The position numbers and the translations under genes are program-made. Shown in pieces: positions 9,791 through 20,805 of a stretch of DNA of 64,000 nucleotides. This DNA comes from Cordilura impudica (taxonomy: Eukaryota; Arthropoda; Insecta; Diptera; Scathophagidae). The stretch's first letter is position 1, and each line of letters begins with the position of its first letter. The DNA lies in the NCBI GenBank assembly GCA_963682025.1, contig OY821520.1, positions 131,663,437-131,727,436 on the forward strand. Reading direction: 5' to 3'. The notes under the pieces were generated by a model. That model did not search any database. It was not told the origin of the DNA and saw only the letters and a program-made list of their open reading frames with translations.

Positions 9791-12355
9791 TTCTATATTG
9801 TTCTTGTTGTTATTCTAAATGTTGTATTGTTGTCATAGCTGGACTTGTTGTTTTGGTGGTCATTGTGGTAATAATATAATAAAAAGTAACTCTTTTTACA
9901 TTTTTTAATCAATTCTGGTAGAAATATTTAAAAGTTTCCATTGTTTTGGCATCACTAAAAAAATTTATTGGATCAAGTCTGTAATTGCCACGAGCCTGCG
10001 TGCAAAGTCTTAGATCGATTGGGTCACGGGAAAGGGGTTAAAATCGACCCAAAATTTTTTCGAAAGCAGACACTACGAGTTAATATATGTAAAGGGATTA
10101 AAAATTCACCAGCATCTAAAGCAAATAATGCTAAAATAGGTAATAATGTTAATAAAAAAAACAATGTAAATTTAGCAAAAAAAATTTTATGTATTAATTT
10201 ATTTAAAGAGAAAAACCCAAAAATAACGTTTGATGTTGTATTTTTTATGTGTAATATTTACATATACATACATACACATATTAAATAATACAAATAATAT
10301 ACATATATTCTATATATGTATATTCATAATAATTGCATATTAGAAATAAATGGGTATATTATTTTATTTACATCAAATTTTGCAATATTTTGTTGTGGGG
10401 AAAATACATTTATTTTGCATTAACAGAGTGTCACTTCATTTTGCTCAGCGTGACTATGCCACAGTAGATGGCGCCACAATTTTTGTTCTAATTAGCTTTG
10501 CAGTAGTTATTTCTATTTTAACATGAATGTCAATATTTTCAAATAGATATCATACAGAACAATATTAAGAGTATACATGGGCTGGTCTTTTATTTCATAC
10601 GTTTTTTCATTATTCTTTTACAAATATGAACATTAGTTTGGCATATTAACTTTTTGATGTCTTTACAAAATAGAGTTACTGAGTTCATCAATGATTTTTT
10701 TGCTTTCAAAACAGTTCTACATAATTATATAGAATTATTATTCTGCTTTACCTACAAAATATCTGATTGCGATTACATCTAATTTTTGAAAATTGTTTAT
10801 AATTACTAAAGCATTCACATAAATACAAAATTGCACTTTTTAAATTTTCCATTCAAATTTAAGAAAATATCAATTCTAAAAACTGGAATTTAAATTTCCA
10901 ATTATAAATTAGAAAATATTAATTGAATTTAAGAAAATCATATCAAAACGTCAGAAATATTAATTTTAAATATAGAAGACATCAATTGCATCTTTAATAA
11001 ATAAATTTTATTCGTTAAACACAAATTGAAATTCCAAAAAAACACCAAATATGTTTACATTTAAAAAATGTTTACATTTAAAAAAAATATTGGCATTCAG
11101 GAGAAATTAATAACTTTTCAGTAACTTCTTTTAACGATAGTCGAATCGTTAATTTTTATCGTTAATTATTATCAGGAAAATTTTTAAACGATATTCGCTA
11201 TTGTTAAAGTCAGCTGTTGTTGTTATCTAACCGACAACCATTTTTGTGTTGTTTATTCAATCGATAAAAACTTAAATTTTTAGGTTGAAATATCGTCATA
11301 CATAAATAAAAATCATAAAATAGTGAAAATATTTTGCTTCTATTAAAAAACTTTTTTATATAAATTAAAAAATTAAATAGCATATTCAATTCATTATTTC
11401 ATTTTCAAATAAATAAACAGAAATATTAGTAAAAAAATAGAGATATTAAACATAAACATAAAATCATCCTGTCAAACACGAAGTAATTTGTTTTTTTCTA
11501 TTCTTTGTGTTTTTCGCTTATTTTGACAGAGATGCCACTAGTTTACAATTTAAATAAATAGAAAAAGATTTGTCGACTGTCGTTAAGATGTACTTAGTGA
11601 ATCACTTAATCCTTAGTGGAAACAACAATAGCTGTCGATATATTTTGCGATTGTCGGATCGTAGAAATTTACAGAATCACACTACAGAAAACATTAATTT
11701 AAATTCAATGAATTTTAGAAAACGTCAAATGATATTTAAGAATTGCGAACACAAAAATTGTTACATAAATAAACTCAATTTAATGAGATTGTTATTTATA
11801 TATTATTTTTCATAACTTTTTTTTGGATGAAAATTTGAAGTTTTCAGAAAATAAAGAGAACAAATTAAAATTTGGGACATTTGGTTTTTTGCGTTTGGCA
11901 TCCCTAATTTGATTATTTATTATTATAAATTTATTTTCTATGTTTTAAATAAAAAAGTTGAGAGAGCTTCTTTTTGGTTATTATTTTGTTACTCCATCCG
12001 ACCTAGATGGCCGCAATGAGGAAATATTTGGACAGTTAAAAGAAACTATACAGCCATCTCCAATTAGCACGATTTAATGCATGTAGCCACCCGACACAAC
12101 CATTACCTTTGCAATGGAGGTTAGGGCGAGCTATTTAATTAGCAAAAACTAAATTAAACGAGAAGTTATGTCATATAACCGGAAACGCATGCACATAGGT
12201 ATAGAACCTAAATGCATGCTGATCGGCAACCACGATGACCAAAAAGCAAACAGCGAAATAAATCCGAAATAATATAAAAGACGAAAACCAACCCAAAGAA
12301 TTTTCTGAAATAATTTGGTATTAAGTTTAACAAATTGTTTACTTTTTCCAATATT
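9791..12355. other. no gene seen
   Basis: AT-rich sequence. Short open frames near 9968-10288 and 11570-11815 show no domain and biased, repetitive composition, so I do not call them genes. A GATGGCGCCAC block at ~10470 and a TTAACGATAGTCGAATCGTTA palindrome-like stretch near 11130 are the only marks I noticed. Confidence 0.5.
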
Positions 12356-12436
12356 TTGTTTACATTTATTATCAATACTCAAACCCAGGAGGAGGGTATC
12401 AAAGATTCGGCACAACTGCATTTAACACTCTTACTT
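12356..12436 (-). repeat. terminus of another DINE-like repeat
   Basis: On the minus strand this begins AACAAGTAAGAG and then reads GTGCCGAATC and ATACCCTCCTC, the usual head of fly DINE-like repeats. The same AACAAGTAAGAA head starts the copies at 20806 and 63167. How far the element extends leftward is not clear. Confidence 0.4.
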
Positions 12437-12668
12437 GTTTTTATTTATTATTATTATTATTTATTTATTTCGAATTCCCATACAACAAGACATAAAATCT
12501 TATAATTAAAGTACAGGATTAGTACTAGGTACATAGTAGTAAGGAAATTTAACATTGTGTATAATAACAATTAAAAATAATAAAAAATATAATAACAAAA
12601 TAAAATAATTATGAAAAAGTTTAATGTAAAAATTAGTTATTTAAAAGCGATTTAAAATAGAAAACCAA

Positions 12669-15449
12669 TTAATTATAGAAATTAAAGAGGGCCATTTTAA
12701 ATTGCATTGCGTTGCCTATGAACTGAATGTTTGAAGGTAGCAAGTTCCAAAGACGAATTGAATTAATAAAAAACTGCCATTCAGATGTTTGTGTTCGATG
12801 TCTAATTGGTATTAAATCATTTGTTCTGCGAGATCGAGTGAACGATATTCTATTAAAAAGATAAGAAGGTTCACGGGTATATACAATTTTATGTAATAAA
12901 GTCAAGGTACGTATTTTTAGTAAATCACTGAAACTAACTCCATACATTTTTTTTTGAAACTGGTGTAATATGATCATACTTCTTCAGGCCGTAAACATAC
13001 CTTAGTATGGTATTATAAGCTTTCTCCAATTTATTGTAACTCGTAGAATCACAGCTCGAAAAAACTTCACATCCGTATAACAAAGTTGGCATTATATATG
13101 TTTTTGCAAGTAATAACCGAATCTTAACCGGTGTAAAGTATTGTGTTTGCCACAGAATTCGTAGCATAGCATATGTTTTTCCAGCAGCTGTGTTTATGTG
13201 ATCAGTCCATGTAAGATTATTATTAAAAATTATACCAAGATTCTTTGTAGTTCTTACAATCTCAATTGCTTGATTGTTTAGTATAACTTCTGGTTCAAAA
13301 GTTGATTTCTTGGATTTTGGATTAATCACCAGACACTTAGATTTGCTGGGATTCAAGCAAAGACCATTGGATAAAACCCACATAAAAACACGGTGTAAAT
13401 CGTCATTTAGTTTACTTAAGCAATCATCAATATTTTTGTTGTTATTACATATATATAATTGAACATCATCAGCATAGATATGAACGCTGCTGTCCATTAG
13501 TTGCTCTGGTAAATCGTTGACGTATATTGTAAAAAGAAGAGGACCAAGGATTGATCCTTGAGGAACACCTTTCGATATTGGCAGTGGTCGTGATATTTTT
13601 TTATTAGCAAAGACTGACTGTTTACGATCCAATAAGTAGGACGCAATTAATCGAGTGGACGACAAAGAAAATTTAAACAAAGTTTGCAGTTTCATACAAA
13701 GAATTCCATGATCAACAATGTCAAATGCCTTAGAGTGATCTAATAAAACAAGAAATGACATGAAACCAGCATCAATATTACTCCGTATTTCCTCCCTGAC
13801 ATCAATAAGCGCAGTTACGCAACTATGCTGAGGCCGAAAACCTGACTGTCTGCTTGTAAGTAAGCCATTTCTATTTATGTAATCGTACATTTGCTTATGT
13901 AGTAGCTTCTCAAATACTTTTGATAGAAATGGTAATATAGAAATAGGTCGGTACTCATTACAGGATTTTGGTGTAGGTATTATTTTAGCATACTTCCAGT
14001 TAGCAGGAAAAGTACTTTTAATTATGATATTGTTGAATATGAATGTGATATATGGTAACAACACAGGAAGAATAGCTTTTAAAAACTTTGGGTGAATATT
14101 ATCAAATCCTACAGCATTTGACTTAACAGCTAGACAACTCCTTGATACATCATCTTGTGTTACACAATTAAAACTAAATAGTTGACTCTGCTCAGTGATA
14201 GGTTGATTAAAAAAATTACTACTCAAAGGTACTGTAGGCAGTCGTGTGAAAGTTTCATTAAATAATTCTACATCTATGTCCGTTGTATCTATTATCCTTG
14301 GTTTTCCAATACCAATGTCACGTATATTTTTCCATGTTTTTTTGGAACCAATTGCAGAGTTGAAGACAGATGAATAGTATGTTGTTTTAGCACTCTTAAT
14401 AGCTCGGTTTACTTCTCTGCGTGCGTTAAAATATTCTTCATGTAGTGAATCAGTTTTTAAACGTTTCCAACGACTATAAGCCCTATCTCTGTAAGCAATT
14501 GCAGATTTAATATTACCATTAAACCATGGTTTTAATTTAAAACTAGTTTTTACAGCTTTCAACGGAACCGACCTATTGAAAATTTGTTCAATTTTGTTTT
14601 CTAAGAAGTTAAGCTGACTTTCAGCAGATAGCATATAGTAAATTGAATTCCAATCAATATTTGCTAAATCAAAAGCTATGACAATATTATCCATATGTTT
14701 AAAGTCATAGTATGTGGCATCATTCATAATAAGTTGGATCTGGAAATCAAAGGTAAGAAAAATTAAGTCGTGCTTTGAAAAACAGGACGCTGAAATCTGA
14801 TCATAGAGTAAAACTTTTCCTTTATCGCCAACAAATATTATATCCAATAGCGTGTTTGCTGTAGCTGAAAAATGGGTTGGAACTGTTGTATTTGTTGGAT
14901 AAAGTCCAACTGTTTCCATATTATTTACTAAATAATTTTCCACTAGAAGATTTGAGTTGAAATCGCCACATATAACTATATCTTCAAATTTTACTGTTTC
15001 ATTCTCCAAAGTTTTGAAAAAATTTTGCATATCAACATTGTGATGAGGTCTGTATACACAACCCACAAGAATTTTGTTTCCATGTGCTGAAATTTCTACA
15101 ATTCCATTTCCATTGGCTTGGATTTACAATATAATTTACTAGTTATTCCATTTCTAATATAAATAGCAACACCACTTGCATGAGTTACCCTATCACAGCG
15201 ATATAATTTATAGTCATGCAAATCAAAAATAATATCAGGAACAAGCAGGTCAAACCACGTCTGAGATACACATACAACATCAACGCCTGAATTTTCAAAT
15301 ATAAAGGAAAACTCGTCCATCTTACTGTTTAGACTTTGCGCATTTATGTGACAAATATTTAAACCAGTTTTCTGCTTACAAAGTACTCGAACCATATCAG
15401 AAGTAACATCTTTGGAACTATACGTTGTACTACCTGAACAATTTGTCAT
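12669..15449 (-). pseudogene. LINE ORF2: endonuclease and reverse transcriptase, two frameshifts
   Basis: ORF2 nicks the target and copies the element RNA by target-primed reverse transcription. From 15449 the endonuclease starts with CHINAQSLNSKMDEF and VCVSQTWFD. After a small frameshift near 15090 it continues with VICGDFNSNLL and SKHDLI. The RT follows with EYRPISILPFLSKVFEKLL, LDHSKAFDIVDH, KGVPQGSILGPLLFTIYVND and YADD (about 13465). A run of T at about 12951-12958 shifts the frame before the C-terminal domain (12977-12669; HKIVYTREPSYLF, RLWNLLPSNIQF). Only about two lesions in ~930 codons suggest a young copy. Clade placement within the CR1/jockey group is uncertain. Confidence 0.85.
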
Positions 15450-15632
15450 AGAAACAAAAAAGATTTTTTAAAAAAATAACGCATGCATATTTAAAAGGGC
15501 CAAAAATAAAACATATTAAATGACTGAAATTTTTCAAAAACATTCCGAAAATACAAGTTAAAATAACATGAATGAACATTAGATATTCGTAGATTTCGAT
15601 AATATAAACAAAGCGTCAGCAAACAATAGATA

Positions 15633-15955
15633 TCAGTTCTGGCAATAAGCATTATCATTACGAAACATATTATCAAGTTCATCAATAGAGTCGACACGAA
15701 CTGGTTGATCATGTTGTCTAATTTTTATATACACTAAGTCACGTTTAGTAAATGCCGAGTGTAGTTGTTGAATTTTCTTTTTTCGTATCGCCGACTGCAA
15801 TATTTTGTGGTTTGTGGAAGTCAAATTTTCATTTAAATAAAAAGGACGATCTGAACCAAGACCAATGTGGTCTAAAACTAGCGTGGATTTTTTCATTTTT
15901 CGAAAATTTGCAATAGTTTTCAAAATAAAATTTTTGTCATAAGGAGAAAAAAGTA
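15633..15955 (-). pseudogene. LINE ORF1 C-terminus
   Basis: End of the RNA-binding ORF1 protein. The peptide with LVLDHIGLGSDRPFYLNENLT and IRKKKIQQLHSAFTKRDLVY matches the ORF1 end of the copy at 45198-45838 (FDSNEPFYINEALTRFNHNL). It is cut at about 15955, and sequence beyond has no match to ORF1. Confidence 0.7.
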
Positions 15956-16069
15956 AGTACGAAAAACATAGTATTAGTAAAAAATAATAATAAACAGAAC
16001 CTACTAATGTTACAAATGCAATCAAAATCCATTGCAGTTTTTATTTTTAAAATGTTTTTTAAAATTATC

Positions 16070-16290
16070 AAATTTGACAGCAAAAAGTAATAAATTTTTC
16101 TGCATTAATAGCAAGATTTTTACAAAATATTATTAGCGTTTTCTTTTAAGTGTAAATATTCTTTGAGTGTAAACAAATTTGCAAATTTGACAACAAAAAA
16201 AATTTTTAATGTTTCAGTAATAATAGCAAAATCTCCAGTTGATTTAACTATTTTCTTTTTAGTGTACAAAATTTTTTTGAGTGTATCATT
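16070..16290 (-). repeat. imperfect tandem duplication (~110 bp unit)
   Basis: Two diverged units each contain AAATTTGACARCAAAAA, a stretch with TAATAGCAAGATTT or TAATAGCAAAATCT, and end TTTGAGTGTA. They lie just beyond the 5' side of the CR1-A LINE. Origin unknown. Confidence 0.45.
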
Positions 16291-16574
16291 AAAAAATCCC
16301 ATTATTACAAAAATAATTATAATTATTATTAAAATCCAAATATTAAATTTTTTAATAAATAAAAAAAATAATAAACACATATTTCACACTAAAAGTTAAA
16401 AAAATGAAAAGTTCAACTTTGACGTAGAATTCCTGAAAAAGTCCACAATCAATTTTAATGTAATTAAAACTGAGTCAAGCTGAGCTAAATATCTATCCAT
16501 AAAAAAAAAATTACTTAAATATTTTGATCGGTTCAAAAGTTACAGAATTTTGGTCAATGAAAAACGATTTTCAG

Positions 16575-17275
16575 CCACTGTGCGGTGCATAAGTAACGTT
16601 ATGATTTATTTAATGAATGTATATTTGTGCAACACATGATTTTAGCTCGTGAATCAATTAGGTCCTATATGGGAAGAGTTTTAACTTATGTAGACATAAC
16701 CAACTGCTGAGAATGTCACCTGGCTGAAGTTTCGGTGTTTTCCCCCATACTTGCTTGTAACCGAGCAGTGTTTACAAAGTTTCTAGCGGCACTAGTTCTT
16801 CCAACATGCGGAAGATAACAGACAGCCCCAGCTTAATCAGTAAATTTCTGGGGCGGTAGGTGCATTTCGAACATGAAAATAATTTCGATGTGTCTGAATA
16901 ATCGAATGCTGACATGCAAAATAAAATTGAACAACTTTGGTTCTTTGTTATGTGCTGGGTCTTTTCATCACAACTTTCCCAAGTTTTTCAAAGTTAATCC
17001 TGAAAAAAAAAAAAACAAAAACATAAAATAAGTAAACAAAAAAGTTGTTCACTAATTAAATCATAACGTTACTTATGCGCCACCCTGCGAAACAAATTGA
17101 ACAACTTTGATTCTTTTTCTGTGTTGAGTCTTTTCAGCACAACTTTCCCAACTTTTTCAAAGTTAATTCTGTAAAAAAAAACAACAGCAAAAAAAAAAAA
17201 AAATAAAAATACGGAAACAAAAAAGTTATTCACTAATTTAATCATAACGTTCCTTATGTGCCATCCTGCGAAACA
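16575..17275. mobile_element. TIR element with internally duplicated right end
   Basis: The left end reads GTGCATAAGTAACGTTATGA, and its inverted complement (CATAACGTTACTTATGCGCC) occurs at about 17065 and again, slightly diverged, at about 17245. The two right-hand units of ~182 bp (about 16916-17096 and 17097-17280) are direct tandem copies sharing TTTCAAAGTTAAT and a purine-rich stretch. No ORF, so this is a non-autonomous TIR element of unknown superfamily. Confidence 0.5.
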
Positions 17276-17280
17276 AATAG

Positions 17281-17817
17281 CTCGGTGGATAGAGATTTAG
17301 CTTCAACGAGCTAAATCCCTTGCGAAATCTTATTATATGGAATGCATAAAATATTGGCATTTAAACTTTGGACAAAATGTATTGAGCTTGGAGGAGACTA
17401 TGCTGAGAAACACAACTTCTGTTTTTGCTTAAAAAGAACTTCCTTTCATTCAAAAAGTCATGGATTTATTGATCTGCCCTCGTGTGTTTGGTGTGGCTAG
17501 TGAAGATATTGGCATTTCATTGAGATAATGATGATGTAAAAATTGTAGGTGGAAGTTAAATCTTGGCTGCCAATATTGTAGTTGAAATATTCATTTACCA
17601 TAATGCTAACTTTATAGATAAGCGTAGCGTTCGCCGGCTTCTGTTAAATTAAAATTTTTCTTTAAGTTCTATTGTATGCATGAGAGCCTAAATGGAGACG
17701 TGCTAAAATGGAGTTATTTCTGAAGTTATATCTTTTTATTTAGTTTTTAATACTAATTAAAAAGTGCATTGTTATGTAATCAGTAAGGATTTTAACACAT
17801 CACTCAATTAATTAGGG
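17281..17817. other. no gene seen
   Basis: A small hairpin at about 17292-17318 (ATTTAGCTTCAACGAGCTAAAT) is the only structure noticed. No open frame shows a domain. Confidence 0.5.
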
Positions 17818-18110
17818 CGTCGCACAGTGGCGCCACTTGAGTTGTTTCGTTGCAAAAATCATAACTTTTGAACTGACTGATAATCAAATAAGTTAAAAGG
17901 CATATTATAGATAATTGTCCAACATATGAAATGAGTGTTTAACAAGGTGGTACGCCTTTTAGGTGCTTACTTATGGGTTATAAAAGTTGAAATTTGGTAA
18001 CGGCATGAAAAAATCACGTTTATGTTAACTAAAAAACATGACTTTTAACCATTTTATACTTTTTTGTTTCTTTTTAAAGGTTTTTATGATTTTAATTTAT
18101 ATTATCTATA
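17818..18110 (+). mobile_element. solo Transib-like terminus (candidate)
   Basis: CACAGTGG at 17823 is preceded by CGTCG (17818-17822), which fits a CGNCG target. About 40 bp inside is CATAACTTTTGA, like the CTATAACTTTTGATCGG inside the Transib TIR at 53946. I could not find the partner terminus. Confidence 0.4.
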
Positions 18111-18116
18111 AATCTA

Positions 18117-18476
18117 TAATATTAATAGGCTAGGCGATTTCTTGTGACCGATGTTTTGTTCTATCGTTTTATCCCGATTTCGACCGAACGTATATTATTT
18201 GAAAGGTATTTCTTTTTAGCCGTTTTGAAGATTTACAGATTTGTAAATTTTTTCCTTTATTTTGAGTAAATTGCATTTAAGGTTGCTTCTAATTATACAA
18301 TGCTATGTGTGTGTTTATTGAATTTGTTAATGTGTTTGTAATTAAAATGTGTTTGTTTTTTGTGTTGATTTGTGAATTGGCTATAATTGATTAGCATACT
18401 TTTAGGGTCTTTATTTAATGAAAAAATAAAATTTCCTAGCATTTGCACTCGAATTTCGAGGGCTGGAATCTGCTAG
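18117..18476 (-). repeat. interspersed repeat family X, copy b
   Basis: Inverted copy of the repeat at 91-330, extended to a far end reading GAGGGCTGGAATCTGCTAG, which matches the start of copy c at 53387. It is uninterrupted, so it gives the best view of the full repeat (~360 bp). Confidence 0.65.
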
Positions 18477-18539
18477 AAAAAAAATAATCTAACCCATAAA
18501 AACAAAGTTTTTATTAAAACTATTTCTTGCTTTATGCAT

Positions 18540-19095
18540 ATGAGTTTTGAATCTCTCCGTGACTGTGCGTGACTTTGCGTGTCTCTATTAAAATTAATCT
18601 TGTGTGACAAGTCTGTGGCGCAAGTTTCAGATTTATTGGATAGTGACTGTGCGTTACTATGCGTGTGTGACTATCTTAAAATTAATCTTTGGCCTCAGCA
18701 AGTCTATGGACAAAGTTTCAGATCGATCGGATGAGGGGAAATGGGTTTTAAATAACTCTATGTCTATGCGTGACTATACGTGACTATGTCACAGTTAATC
18801 TTTTTTCACAGTAGCTCTATCGAAATCCATTTTAAATATCTCCGTGACTGTGCGTGACCATGCGTGACTGTGCATAACTAAGTTAATCTTTTTTTCACAG
18901 CAATTGTATGGACCCCAAGTTTCACGATCGGATGAGGGGAAATGACATTTAGATCACTCCGTGACTGTGCGTGACTGTGCGTGGCTACCCCAAAATTAAT
19001 CTGTAGTCACAACAAAGCTATCGGCCAAGTTTCAGATCAATTGGATAATGGGGAATGGGGTTGACCCACGACAGACAGACAGAGAGTATAAGTTA
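18540..19095 (+). repeat. tandem GTGACTGTGCGTGAC-type array
   Basis: About five irregular units of 80-115 bp. Each has a GTGACTGTGCGTGACT-like block, then TTAAAATTAATCT, then AAGTTTCAGATC and GGATGAGGGGAAATGGG. It ends in GACAGACAGACAGAGAG, a GTCY-type microsatellite on the other strand. A partial inverted copy lies at 25836-26010. Likely the body of a Helentron-associated repeat. Confidence 0.6.
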
Positions 19096-19189
19096 TAAAA
19101 GAAAGAGTTTAAAAAATTAAGATTTTTCGAATTTATTTTTTAATATAACAGAAGGTAAATCTAATATCCTGATCATTTCTAAACTATAA

Positions 19190-20290
19190 TTATTGGATCA
19201 TAGCTCTTTTCGGAACCTCATATGCTGCACGGATAAAATATGTGGATCGAAAGAAGCTGCCAACATGTTGAAGAAGTCTGCATTTTGTCTCACCCTTGAT
19301 GCTTTGAACGTGTTCGAGCATCTATATTTTTTAAAAAATTTATTGAGGGGCTCTTCGGAAAGCTCCCAATTACATTTTTACCATGCGCCAATATTTTATG
19401 GAATGTCGGGACATTTCCGTCAAAAGTGATGAAAGTGCATATTTTATAGAGCTAAACTTTTCTTTGCAGTTTGAAACATTCAAGTTCGTTCCCAATATTT
19501 TAATGATTTGATTGTAAATTCCAGTGATTCGATTTTCATCATTCTCGAAAAATCTCCGCGAAGTGTTTCAATCGTTTGAGTTCCCTTATTCGCACTAGGG
19601 ATATTCTACTTTGAGTCCCACTTCTTTGAAAAACGCATCTTGTATTCGGTTCTTTCTGATGTTCTGCTTATATTTATCTAATGAATTTGCATCAAATTGT
19701 TCCTCCATTTATGGAAGAGTATACGCCAATTTTAGGAAAAACTCCTTCCTCCTTACCCTGGCGTATAATGGTGGGACTCCATATTCATAATTGCTCTCCA
19801 CGTTTGTAGAGTCAGCCAAATTTTCGAAGTTCTTTTGCGTCTTTTTGCAAATCGGGTATGACAACATTGAGGTTGTAGTAGTATCTCATATTTGTTCTTG
19901 GAAGTTCTAAGTCCATATACAAGTCCAAAGCTTCTTCGGGCGTAGGAACGCTGTATTTAATCCCTTTAAGTCGCAGTGGGCTTGCATCAGCAACAGATTT
20001 TGTAATCTGCTACCTGTCTTTTCCATTGTCCTTTGTGTATATTTAATAGACAGCACTTCCGATAAATGGTCCTTGGTCAAATCGTTGGTTGTATCGCAAG
20101 TTTCCTCTTTCTTGCAAAATCTGAACACTCCTCCATACTTTTTCATGGCCTTCCTGTGGCATGTCCGGTTGCTGTGGTTGGTTCATCTTCTGCCATTGTC
20201 TCAAGGAAAATATCCTCATTAAGCCAATCCTCGTATTTGGAGTTGAAAATCTGAATGCCTCGGCATACTTTCATCCATTTATATTTCGTA
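19190..20290 (-). pseudogene. diverged Transib-like transposase relic, core deleted
   Basis: Old, frame-shattered relic on the minus strand with Transib-type blocks in the right order. It reads KYKWMKVCRGIQIFN and NSKYEDWLNEDIF, then GHATGRP, then TPEEALDLYMDLELPRTNMR (compare FTPEEAFALF in copy T3). After a gap where the catalytic middle is missing come NYEYGVPPLYARVRRKEF (compare YELGLSPLHARIR), GTQTIETLR, NRITGI, and PTFHKILAHGKNVI (compare AVHKILYHGEDVI). Each block is in a different frame, so there are many indels and stops. The sequence is far from copies T1-T3 and represents a separate, older family. The first two acidic residues lie in the deleted part. Confidence 0.6.
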
Positions 20291-20775
20291 AGGTCACTTA
20301 GTTTTGTCAAAACAAAATTTGAGAAAAATCTTTGCAACAATTTTTTTTTATAGATTTAAGAGAAGATCGGGAATCAATTTCAGTCGGTCTGATTCACCGA
20401 TTGTCACCACAGGCGATAAGAGCTGACTTACCAAATTTTATTAAAATATGTGACCATCTCCGAGAAAAGGGACCTAATATGTGAAAATTAAGTTTTGAGA
20501 AAAAATCGCATTTAAAGCTTCTACACCCTTTTAGGTACCAGAATCCACCGTTTTTGACACAACCCGTTTTTTGACCCACTAGGTCCCTTTTCTCGGAGAA
20601 GGCCACATATATTTGTATTTGCGACCTGTAGTTTGATTACAAAGTTAAAATGGATACACAGATGGACGGATAGACGGACAGAAAGACAGACTGGACAGAC
20701 ATCATCAAATCGACTCGGAAGATGATTCTGACTTTTCAGTATAATAGAAAGTATGTCTAAGGAATTAGAACGGAA
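20291..20775 (+). repeat. DINE-like repeat copy, split by a MITE
   Basis: It shares TTTATAGATTTAAG and GATCGGGAA with the copy at 20806-21614, then GCGACCTGTAGTTTGATTAC and a GGACGGATAGACGGAC microsatellite. The inverted-repeat MITE at 20446-20612 sits between AATTTTATTAAAATAT and TTTGCGACC. The left end is truncated against the Transib-like relic. Confidence 0.55.
20446..20612. mobile_element. 167-bp inverted-repeat MITE, copy 1
   Basis: The ends are TIRs with core TCTCCGAGAAAAGGGACCTA and its complement TAGGTCCCTTTTCTCGGAGA. The interior (TTTAGGTACCAGAATCCACC) matches copy 2 at 26318-26484 in inverse orientation. Both copies are 167 bp by my count. No ORF. Confidence 0.75.
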
Positions 20776-20805
20776 AAATCTTAGCACAAGAGGAGACAAA
20801 AGAAA

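Larger units (their letters stand above)
12437..15955 (-). mobile_element. CR1/jockey-like LINE (CR1-A), near full ORF2
   Basis: Minus-strand non-LTR retrotransposon with the end of ORF1, a nearly complete ORF2, and a 3' tail of TAA/TAAA repeats (12440-12470). It is a close relative of the plus-strand copy at 45196-49087 and of the fragment split around 4296-7448. The 5' side stops inside ORF1 near 15955. Confidence 0.8.

Noticed and set aside
9968..10288. 106-codon open frame, basic and asparagine-rich
   Set aside because: Composition follows the AT-rich DNA and there is no domain; it begins next to DINE-like sequence.
10430..10500. GCCACAGTAGATGGCGCCAC as another Transib end
   Set aside because: Heptamer is not at a CGNCG site and there is no TIR-like interior.
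11570..11815. 81-codon open frame
   Set aside because: No domain, no homologous copy in the window, composition typical of chance.
12149..12421. 90-codon minus-strand frame with hydrophobic stretch
   Set aside because: Overlaps a DINE-like terminus; the hydrophobic run comes from AT-rich sequence, not a convincing membrane protein.
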